Part shown: in pieces, positions 25,607 through 32,423 of the stretch
Numbering within the stretch: the stretch's first letter is position 1
Layout of the letters: each line of letters opens with the position of its first letter
NCBI GenBank assembly: GCA_038228295.1
Contig: JBBRPH010000002.1
Location: 62,001-126,000 of the forward strand
Direction of reading: 5' to 3'
DNA from: JAICKM01 sp038228295
GTDB taxonomy: Bacteria; Chloroflexota; Chloroflexia; QHBQ01; JAICKM01
Length of the DNA stretch: 64,000 bases
Notes under the pieces: generated by a model
Database searches by the model: none
The model's input: the letters and a program-made list of their open reading frames with translations, nothing else
What the model was told of the DNA's origin: nothing
Translations under genes and position numbers: made by a program

Positions 25607-26518
25607 ATGGCAACTCGCGCAAGCATCCAAACCGGCACAGTCACCGCACCGCGCGCCGGAGCTGAAACTCCCGGCCCAGGTTTTTACATTCGCCAGATCG
25701 TGCGCTATCTCCTAATGGCCGTCGTAACGGTGCTGCTGCTCGGCCCCTTCATCCTGGCCTTTTTCGGCTCGTTCAAAACGACCGCCGAAGTGCTGGCCTG
25801 GCCGCCGACACTGTTGCCGACAGAGATCCGGTTAGCAAACTACAACGATGTATGGAACGTGCTGAAAGATCCCAGCGGCAATTCCTACCTGCCCCGCTGG
25901 ATCTTTAACAGCGCCCTCCTGTCGGCCACCGTCGTCCTGACCCAACTCTTTTTCTGCTCGTTGGCCGCCTATGCTTTCGCCCGGCTGCGCTTCCCCGGCC
26001 GCGAGGCCATCCTGGCAGCGGCGCTGGCAACTCTCATGGTGCCCGGCATGGTCATCCTAATCCCCAAGTATCAGATCCTGAACGCCATGCACCTGCTCAA
26101 TAACTACGGCGGCATCATCTTGCCGGGGTTGGTCGGCGCGTCGGGCATCTTCCTGCTCACCCAGTTTTTCCGCAGCATCCCGCGCGACCTTGAGGAAGCT
26201 GCCTATATTGACGGCGCGGGTATTTTCACCACCTATTGGCGCATCGTCCTGCCCCTGGCCCGCCCGGCGCTGGCAACCCTGGCTGTGTTGACCTTCCAGG
26301 GCGTGTGGAACGATTTTCTCACGCCGCTGGTGGTGATGAACACCACTGATATGTACACGCTTACGGTGGGCCTCAGCTTCCTGAAAGGGCAGTACGGCAC
26401 GTTCTACAATTTAGTGCTGGCCGGCTCGATGTTCAACACCATCCCGATGCTAATCCTGTTCACAATCTTCTCACGCTTTTATGTGCAGGGTTCAACCTAC
26501 TCCGGCGTGAAAGGCTAA
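25607..26518 (+). CDS. Sugar ABC transporter permease (MalG/UgpE type)
   Basis: A 303-residue partner permease with six predicted helices and the EAA loop DLEEAAYIDGAG followed by FTTYWRIVLPLARPALATL. It starts 17 bases after the first permease gene, with GGAGACGAGAG before its ATG. The pair forms the membrane channel of a CUT1-type carbohydrate importer. Confidence 0.92.
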   Translation: MATRASIQTGTVTAPRAGAETPGPGFYIRQIVRYLLMAVVTVLLLGPFILAFFGSFKTTAEVLAWPPTLLPTEIRLANYNDVWNVLKDPSGNSYLPRWIFNSALLSATVVLTQLFFCSLAAYAFARLRFPGREAILAAALATLMVPGMVILIPKYQILNAMHLLNNYGGIILPGLVGASGIFLLTQFFRSIPRDLEEAAYIDGAGIFTTYWRIVLPLARPALATLAVLTFQGVWNDFLTPLVVMNTTDMYTLTVGLSFLKGQYGTFYNLVLAGSMFNTIPMLILFTIFSRFYVQGSTYSGVKG

Positions 26519-26538
26519 GGGCATCGCCCACGTCGCTT

Positions 26539-27198
26539 ATGCGTCCATTGTTGCGTGCGTTCACAAAAGCGGTTGAGGACTGGTGGTACGGGATGATCCC
26601 GTTCGCCGTCCTCAACCTGCTGTGGTTTGTCTGCGTTCTGACGGTAGTCGCCGGTCCGCCCGCGACTGCCGCGTTGCTTTCGGTTGCGCGCGACGCAGCG
26701 ATCGGGCAAGGCGCAGAGCCGAGCAGCTTTTTCTACGCTTTCCGCCGCCTGTTCTGGCGCAGTTGGCAGTTGGGCGCGTTCACCGCCGCCGGCACTTTCT
26801 TCTTGGTGCTCGACATCCGCTTTTACGGGTTGCTCCTGAGCGGCAATAGCTTGATCTACGGCATGGGCATGACGATGCTGGTCTACCTCCTACTGCTCTG
26901 GTGCGAGGGGCTGCTGATCGCATGGCCGCTGCTGGTCAATCAGCCGCAAATGGCGCTACGCGACCTACTCCGCAACACGGTGGTCTTTATCCTACGTGCA
27001 CCGCTGCTGAACCTGGGGCTGACGGCTATCGTCGCGCTACTCATGTTGTTCGGCCTGGTCGTCAGCTTCATCATTCCGCTGGCGCTCGGCTCCATCCTTG
27101 CCCTGCTCGTTCAGCACTATCTCCACCTCCAAGCTCCCACCCTCGCCGCCTGGCCGCCCTCACCCGGCGAGACGAGTGCGCCGAGTTCCGAGTTCTGA
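26539..27198 (+). CDS. DUF624 (YesL-like) membrane protein
   Basis: A 219-residue membrane protein with about five hydrophobic helices. The N-terminal WWYGMIPFAVLNLLWFVCVLTVVAGPPATAAL and the following FFYAFRRLFWRSWQLG match the YesL/DUF624 family, which is usually encoded beside sugar ABC transporters. It lies 20 bases after the second permease, so it belongs to the same operon. The biochemical role is unknown. The last residues (SSEF) are encoded by a GAGTTCC/GAGTTCT heptamer pair. Confidence 0.82.
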   Translation: MRPLLRAFTKAVEDWWYGMIPFAVLNLLWFVCVLTVVAGPPATAALLSVARDAAIGQGAEPSSFFYAFRRLFWRSWQLGAFTAAGTFFLVLDIRFYGLLLSGNSLIYGMGMTMLVYLLLLWCEGLLIAWPLLVNQPQMALRDLLRNTVVFILRAPLLNLGLTAIVALLMLFGLVVSFIIPLALGSILALLVQHYLHLQAPTLAAWPPSPGETSAPSSEF

Positions 27199-27261
27199 GC
27201 TACGTGCGCCGCGCGGTTTATGCTTCACGCCACTCGCCCCACACAGCAAAGCAACCTATGG

Positions 27262-27267
27262 TATAAT
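27262..27267 (+). promoter_or_regulatory. -10 box for yvcK
   Basis: GGTATAATAGAGC precedes the yvcK-like gene. Transcription would begin near 27274. Confidence 0.6.
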
Positions 27268-27305
27268 AGAGCGCCGTGTTTATGGGCGATAGGGGAGGGG
27301 TAACA

Positions 27306-28700
27306 TTGCCGCAGCAAGGGCAAAGCGCAGCACAGGATCAAGATCGGCGTAGCCGCACGGAGCGCGGCATGAGCAATTGGCTGCCTGCCGGATTAGGCTT
27401 GCGGCCGTGGGCGGCCTTGATGATCGTCGGCCTGGCAATATTGGCTATGGCGCTGGCGATGTTGTTGACCAACCTGTATCGAATGTTCATCTTGCCGCAA
27501 AGCGGTACGCCGCTGGTCTACGCCTTGTCGCTCCAATTTATTCCCCATCCCTGGCGCGAAATCCTGGTTGGCGGGGTCGGCGTGGCGTTGACGCTGATCG
27601 GCTATCAGGGGCTGGCGCGGGCCGTGCGGGCGGCTAGTATCAGTGGGCGGCCGGTGGGGCGGCCGGCGGTGTTGGCCCCGTTGCGCCTGCAGCCGCCGCG
27701 CGACGGTATCCGCGTCGTTTCGGTCGGTGGTGGCACCGGCCAACCGACCGTGTTGCGAGGCTTCAAGCCGCACACCGACCATATCACCGCCGTGGTGACG
27801 GTCGCCGATGACGGCGGTTCATCAGGTCGGCTGCGTCGTGACCTCGGCATCCTGCCGCCCGGCGACTTCCGCAACTGCCTAGTGGCCCTCTCTGATGTGG
27901 AACCGCTACTGGAAGAGTTGTTCCAATATCGTTTCGGCGCCGATGCCGGCGATTTGCAAGGCCATCCCTTCGGCAACCTATTCCTAGTAGCGATGGCCGG
28001 CGTGACCGGCGGCAATTTCGAGACGGCGATCCGCGAGTGTTCGCGCGTGCTGGCGGTGCGGGGCGATGTATTGCCCTCCACGCTGGCGAATGTCACGCTG
28101 CACGCCGAACTCGCCGACGGCACCATTATCTCCGGCGAGTCGCATCTGCCCAAAGGCAAAGCCGCTGTGCGGCGCGTTTTTCTCACGCCGGAGCAGCCGC
28201 ACGGCTACCCCGACGCAGTGGCAGCCATTCTGGATGCCGACCTGATCGTGCTGGGGCCCGGATCGCTTTACACCAGCCTCATCCCCAACCTGCTGGTGCC
28301 CGACATCGTGCGTGCGGTGCGCTCGTCGCCGGCAGTCAAAGTCTATGTCTGCAATGTTGCTACCCAGCCCGGCGAAACCGATCAGTTCGGGGTGCTGGAA
28401 CATATCCAGGCGTTGCGCGAACACGTTGGACCGGGCGTGTTCGACTATGTGTTGGTCAACGCCGACCTGACTCCGGCGGCGCATATCCGGCCGGAATGGC
28501 AGGTGCAGCCGGTTGTGGTGCCGCCCGACCTTGCCTACCCCGGCGTGGAGTTTGTGCGCGCCGCTGTGGTCAACCCCGACAACCCCCTGCGCCACGATCC
28601 CGCCCGACTGGCAACGGCGTTGTTACAGTTATATGAGGAGAAGCGCGGGCGCGGCGCAGGCCGCGCTAACGGCTATCTCCCCCAAGAAGCCCACCTGTAG
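27306..28700 (+). CDS. yvcK: YvcK/CofD-family protein with N-terminal membrane segments
   Basis: A protein of about 464 residues. Two hydrophobic segments near the N-terminus (one is ALMIVGLAILAMALAMLLT) precede a YvcK-type domain: VVSVGGGTGQPTVLRGF, TVADDGGSSGRLRRD, LPPGDFRNCLVALS and LGPGSLYTSLIPNLLV. YvcK proteins bind UDP-sugars and control the switch between gluconeogenic growth and peptidoglycan synthesis. I favour the TTG at 27306, which has AGGGGAGGGG 5 bases upstream. The GTG at 27276 would be nearly leaderless, and an ATG at 27369 is another option. It sits directly before gap-pgk-tpiA, which suits a role in central carbon control. Confidence 0.85.
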   Translation: MPQQGQSAAQDQDRRSRTERGMSNWLPAGLGLRPWAALMIVGLAILAMALAMLLTNLYRMFILPQSGTPLVYALSLQFIPHPWREILVGGVGVALTLIGYQGLARAVRAASISGRPVGRPAVLAPLRLQPPRDGIRVVSVGGGTGQPTVLRGFKPHTDHITAVVTVADDGGSSGRLRRDLGILPPGDFRNCLVALSDVEPLLEELFQYRFGADAGDLQGHPFGNLFLVAMAGVTGGNFETAIRECSRVLAVRGDVLPSTLANVTLHAELADGTIISGESHLPKGKAAVRRVFLTPEQPHGYPDAVAAILDADLIVLGPGSLYTSLIPNLLVPDIVRAVRSSPAVKVYVCNVATQPGETDQFGVLEHIQALREHVGPGVFDYVLVNADLTPAAHIRPEWQVQPVVVPPDLAYPGVEFVRAAVVNPDNPLRHDPARLATALLQLYEEKRGRGAGRANGYLPQEAHL

Positions 28701-28757
28701 GGCGATATTTCTACCTTAGCGAGGCGCGCGTGCCTCACACAAAGGAGTGTAAGACAC

Positions 28758-29795
28758 ATGGCGACACGAATTGGCATTAACGGGTTTGGCCGCATCGGGC
28801 GGCAAGTGTTCAAGGCGATGCAGGATGAAGAATACGGCGGCGAGCTGGAAGTAGTAGCTGTCAACGACCTGACCGACACCGCTACGCTGGCTCACCTGCT
28901 GAAATATGACAGTACCTACGGCCCCTATGACCCCGATGCCGAAATAGAAGCCGAAGAGGACAGTATCATAATCAACGGCCCTAACGGCGCGCAACGCCTG
29001 ATGGTCACCGCAGAACGCGAGCCGGGCAAGTTGCCCTGGCGTGACCTCGGGATCGACATCGTGATCGAGTCCACCGGCCGCTTCACCGACGGAGACAAAG
29101 CCGCCGCCCATATCCAAGCCGGGGCCAAAAAGGTGATCATCAGCGCGCCGGCTAAAGGCGAAGACATCACCATCGTCATGGGCGTAAACGAGGGCAAATA
29201 CGATCCGGCCCGCCACCACATTATCTCCAACGCCTCCTGCACCACCAACTGTCTGGCCCCGGTTGCCAAAGTGGTGCTTGATAACTTTGGTATTGTGCGT
29301 GGCATGATGACTACCGTCCATTCGTACACCAATGACCAGGTGATCCTCGACTTTCCGCACAAAGACCTGCGGCGGGCGCGTGCGGCGGCCCTGAATATCA
29401 TTCCCACCACCACCGGCGCGGCCAAAGCGCTGGCCCTGGTCATCCCCGAACTCAAGGGTAAGTTCGACGGCTTCTCCCTGCGCGTGCCCACGCCTACCGT
29501 CTCGATCATTGACTTTGTCGCCATCACCGAAAAGCCGGTTACGGTGGACGCGGTGAATGCTGCCTTCATGGATGCCGCCGAGGGCGAACTGACCCAGGTA
29601 CTGGACTTTACGATGGAGCCGCTAGTCTCCACCGACTTCCGGGGCGATCACCACTCGGCCATCGTAGACGGTCTTTCCACAATGGTCGTCGGTGACACTA
29701 TGCTGAAAGTGATCGCCTGGTACGACAACGAGTGGGGTTACTCCTGCCGCGTGGCCGACCTGGCTCAGTACATCGCCGGCAAAGGCATTAAGTAG
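28758..29795 (+). CDS. gap: Glyceraldehyde-3-phosphate dehydrogenase, type I
   Basis: A 345-residue glycolytic enzyme that converts glyceraldehyde 3-phosphate, NAD+ and phosphate to 1,3-bisphosphoglycerate. The NAD fold begins INGFGRIGRQVF. The acidic residue at the end of the second strand (VNDLTD) favours NAD+. Cys161 (SNASCTTNCLAP) is the nucleophile and His188 (TTVHSYT) the base. WYDNEWGYSCR closes the protein. AAAGGAG lies before the ATG. It is followed by pgk and tpiA on the same strand, forming a lower-glycolysis operon with a large stem-loop between gap and pgk. Confidence 0.98.
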   Translation: MATRIGINGFGRIGRQVFKAMQDEEYGGELEVVAVNDLTDTATLAHLLKYDSTYGPYDPDAEIEAEEDSIIINGPNGAQRLMVTAEREPGKLPWRDLGIDIVIESTGRFTDGDKAAAHIQAGAKKVIISAPAKGEDITIVMGVNEGKYDPARHHIISNASCTTNCLAPVAKVVLDNFGIVRGMMTTVHSYTNDQVILDFPHKDLRRARAAALNIIPTTTGAAKALALVIPELKGKFDGFSLRVPTPTVSIIDFVAITEKPVTVDAVNAAFMDAAEGELTQVLDFTMEPLVSTDFRGDHHSAIVDGLSTMVVGDTMLKVIAWYDNEWGYSCRVADLAQYIAGKGIK

Positions 29796-29805
29796 GACGT
29801 GATTA

Positions 29806-29888
29806 CACCACCAACGCACACCAGACACCAAGCGTTTTCACCGCAAGCGACCTATTGCATTCTTTGTGTCTAGTGCGCGTTGGTGGTG
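29806..29888. repeat. 27-bp imperfect inverted repeat between gap and pgk
   Basis: Arms at 29806-29832 and 29862-29888 (outer part CACCACCAACGC / GCGTTGGTGGTG) can form a long stem with a 29-base loop. There is no T-run at its 3' edge. It may tune or stabilise the gap and pgk parts of the transcript. Confidence 0.75.
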
Positions 29889-29913
29889 CCACTTTCTTTT
29901 GTAGGAGACTACC

Positions 29914-31110
29914 GTGGTAAAACGCACGATAGACGACCTTGAGCTACAGGGTAAACGCGCCCTCGTCCGCGTGGACTTCAATGTACCGCTTGATAAGCAG
30001 AGCGGCGCGATCACGGATGATACCCGTATCCGCGCCGCCTTGCCGACGATTCATGCGCTGCTGGAGCGCGGCGCATCGGTCATCTTGATGTCGCACCTGG
30101 GCCGCCCCAAAGGGGTGACCCCCAGCCTGTCGCTGGCTCCTATCGCCGCACGCCTGTGTGAACTACTACCCGGCGTGGCAGTGGCCTTCGCCCTTGACTG
30201 CGTGGGACCGCAAGCTACGGCGGCCGCCCAGGCGCTGCAACCGGGCAGTATCTTGCTGCTGGAAAATCTACGCTACCACCCCGAAGAAGAGGCCAACGAT
30301 CCGGCTTTCGCTGCCCAACTGGCCGCGCTGGGGGATGTGTATGTCAATGATGCGTTCGGCAGCGCACACCGGGCCCATGCTTCGACTGAAGGCGTGGCTC
30401 ACCTGCGACCCGCCGCGCTGGGTTTGCTGATGGAGCGGGAAGTAGCGATTATGGGTGCGGCGCTGGAGTCGCCGGCCCGCCCATTTGTGGCGGTGCTGGG
30501 CGGCGCCAAAGTCAGCGATAAGATGGGCGTGATCACCAACCTGCTGGGCAAGGTGGACAGCTTGCTGATCGGCGGCGGTATGGCGAACACCTTTCTGGCC
30601 GCGCAGGGCTACGACGTCGGCGACTCGTTGCTGGAGGCCGACCGGGTGGCCGAAGCCGGCGGGCTGATCCGGCAGGCACAGGAGCGTGGCGTAGCCCTGT
30701 TGCTGCCCGACGACGTGGTGATTGCGAGCGCCTTTGCCGCTGATGCCGAGAGCCGCGTGGTCGCCGCCGATGCAGTGCCCACCGGTTGGCGTATCCTCGA
30801 CATTGGCCCGGCGACCACGCGACGCTATGTTGCCGCCGTCCTCACTGCGCGCACAGTAGTCTGGAACGGGCCGATGGGCGTGTTCGAGTTTCCGCGCTTT
30901 GCCGCCGGTACGCACGCGCTGGCCCAGGCCGCCGCCGCCGCCACCCACGCCGGCGCGACCACGATCATCGGCGGCGGCGACTCGGTGGCCGCCGTGGAAG
31001 AAGCGGGCTTGGCAGATCAGATCAGTCATATCTCAACCGGTGGCGGCGCGTCGCTGGAGTTTTTGGAAGGCCACACCCTACCCGGCGTCGCCGCCGTCGG
31101 AGAGCGCTAG
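29914..31110 (+). CDS. pgk: Phosphoglycerate kinase
   Basis: A 398-residue glycolytic kinase that transfers phosphate from 1,3-bisphosphoglycerate to ADP. Visible motifs are VRVDFNVPL, LMSHLGRPKG, AFGSAHRAHAST, VAVLGGAKVSDKMGVI, WNGPMGVFE and IIGGGDSVAAVEEAG. The start is GTG at 29914 with TAGGAGA 7 bases upstream. Its stop is two bases before the tpiA start, so the two are tightly linked. Confidence 0.98.
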   Translation: MVKRTIDDLELQGKRALVRVDFNVPLDKQSGAITDDTRIRAALPTIHALLERGASVILMSHLGRPKGVTPSLSLAPIAARLCELLPGVAVAFALDCVGPQATAAAQALQPGSILLLENLRYHPEEEANDPAFAAQLAALGDVYVNDAFGSAHRAHASTEGVAHLRPAALGLLMEREVAIMGAALESPARPFVAVLGGAKVSDKMGVITNLLGKVDSLLIGGGMANTFLAAQGYDVGDSLLEADRVAEAGGLIRQAQERGVALLLPDDVVIASAFAADAESRVVAADAVPTGWRILDIGPATTRRYVAAVLTARTVVWNGPMGVFEFPRFAAGTHALAQAAAAATHAGATTIIGGGDSVAAVEEAGLADQISHISTGGGASLEFLEGHTLPGVAAVGER

Positions 31111-31112
31111 CT

Positions 31113-31886
31113 ATGCCCAGTCCCCGCCTGCCGATCATCGCCGGCAACTGGAAAATGCACACCACGCCCGACGAAGCGATGGTGCTTGTTGAAGATATGC
31201 TGGACGATCTCGAATCCATCGAAGCGGTTGAGATCGTCCTCTGCCCCCCGGTGATCAGCTTGGTATTAGTAGCTGAAATGCTGGGCGACAGCTCGGTGTT
31301 GCTTGGCGCGCAAAATATGTATTGGGCCAATAGCGGCGCCTACACCGGCGAGATCGCGCCGCCTATGTTGGCGCCCTACTGCCGCTATGTTATTCTCGGC
31401 CACTCGGAACGGCGCAACCTGTTTGGTGAAACCGACGAGATGGTAGCGCGTAAAGTGCAGGCCGCGCTGGCCCACGGTCTGCAGCCTATCGTCTGCGTAG
31501 GCGAAAACCTGCTGGAGAACCAGGCGCATGAACGCGCCGCTGTGCTGGACCGTCAAGTACGGGCCGTCTTCACCGGCCTGGACCCGGCACAAGCACATGA
31601 TTGCGTGATCGCCTATGAGCCGATCTGGGCCATCGGCACGGGACTCGCCGCCACGGCCCTGGATGCCCAATTGGCGATCCACGGCATCCGCGACCTGCTG
31701 GGTTACTTGGTCGGCTCGGCCACCGCCGCCGCCATACGCATCCAGTACGGCGGCAGTGTTACTGCCGCCAACGCTGCCGAGTTACTGGCTCAGCCCGATA
31801 TAGACGGTGCGCTGGTCGGTGGGGCCAGCCTCAAAGCCGCCGACTTCGTGCGGATTTGCGCCCTGGCCCAGCAAGCCAAGCACTAG
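31113..31886 (+). CDS. tpiA: Triosephosphate isomerase
   Basis: A 257-residue TIM barrel that interconverts dihydroxyacetone phosphate and glyceraldehyde 3-phosphate. It shows IIAGNWKMH (substrate Lys), YVILGHSERR (catalytic His) and AYEPIWAIGTG (catalytic Glu), then RIQYGGSV and VGGASLKA. The ATG at 31113 follows the pgk stop by two bases, with GAGAG within the pgk end. The longer upstream frame overlaps pgk and is not real. The 3' end abuts the broken TetR gene on the other strand. Confidence 0.97.
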   Translation: MPSPRLPIIAGNWKMHTTPDEAMVLVEDMLDDLESIEAVEIVLCPPVISLVLVAEMLGDSSVLLGAQNMYWANSGAYTGEIAPPMLAPYCRYVILGHSERRNLFGETDEMVARKVQAALAHGLQPIVCVGENLLENQAHERAAVLDRQVRAVFTGLDPAQAHDCVIAYEPIWAIGTGLAATALDAQLAIHGIRDLLGYLVGSATAAAIRIQYGGSVTAANAAELLAQPDIDGALVGGASLKAADFVRICALAQQAKH

Positions 31887-31929
31887 CCGCATCTTGTCCC
31901 GATGCGTCAACCCAGCGCTGCTCAACCTC

Positions 31930-32093
31930 TTTCCCACGCTCAGTTCCTCTTTATCTACCAGGAGGTAGTAATAAAACGAGCCTTTCGGTGCGCCGCTTTT
32001 CCTTAGGATCTGGTTCAGCCTGGTCGCATGATAACCTTGTGCTTCCAGCAGGGCAGCGGTGGTTGCGATAATTTGTTCATGCATATTGCTCAA
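31930..32093 (-). pseudogene. Truncated TetR-family regulator (HTH fragment)
   Basis: The first 50-55 residues read as a TetR helix-turn-helix: MHEQIIATTAALLEAQGYHA, then LNQILRKSGAPKGSFYYYLL and DKEEL. After KEEL the similarity stops and the frame runs into the tpiA 3' end, reaching a stop at 31782. The ligand-binding domain is absent, so this is the 5' end of a regulator gene whose remainder was lost at a junction near 31930. A TTG at 32093 or an ATG at 32084 could start it. It is unlikely to work as a normal repressor. Confidence 0.72.
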
Positions 32094-32177
32094 GCCCGTA
32101 TTGTAGCAACTGATCTATATAAGATTAAGCCTTACCTATCGGCTGTTAGATCCCAACTATTCCTGAAGATTTTGCGG

Positions 32178-32183
32178 TACAAT
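32178..32183 (+). promoter_or_regulatory. -10 box before the SLH metalloprotease leader
   Basis: TACAAT ends 7 bases before GTAAACACT, the left arm of the leader closing helix. No good -35 is visible. Confidence 0.5.
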
Positions 32184-32190
32184 AGACTCG

Positions 32191-32350
32191 GTAAACACTT
32201 GTCTACTGATAGCGCCCTGCCTCAGCAGGTCAGCGGCGTAGTATATGCCTGCCGTTTGGCGGCATGGTGAAAGTGTTACTGCAGGAAAGGAGTGGTTTAC
32301 AGCTTGACCCCGACCTGTCTAGTCGCTAACGGAGCGTAAAGGCAGGCGTG
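32191..32350 (+). promoter_or_regulatory. Structured 5' leader of the SLH metalloprotease gene
   Basis: GTAAACACT (32191-32199) can pair with AGTGGTTTAC (32291-32300), enclosing hairpins CCTGC-CTCA-GCAGG and TGCCTGCC-GTTT-GGCGGCA. A further hairpin CGCT-AACGG-AGCG lies at 32325-32337 and is shared in form with the leader of the MgtE_N gene. The class is not recognised. Confidence 0.45.
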
Positions 32351-32423
32351 TTGCTGGATCCAGGCAACGATGGAACACGATCTACCCTACTTCACTGTCT
32401 ATTGGCTGAAGGAGATACTACTC

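Larger units (their letters stand above)
31887..32423. other. Intergenic region with regulator remnant, promoter and structured leader
   Basis: The left part (to 32093) holds the TetR remnant on the minus strand. The right part holds the TACAAT at 32178-32183 and a structured leader (32191-32350). A 21-codon frame starting near 32263 (MVKVLLQERSGLQLDPDLSSR) overlaps the leader. It is probably fortuitous. Confidence 0.6.

Noticed and set aside
26583..27266. Plus-strand frames overlapping the DUF624 gene
   Set aside because: They are out-of-frame shadows that are Arg-rich, without membrane segments.
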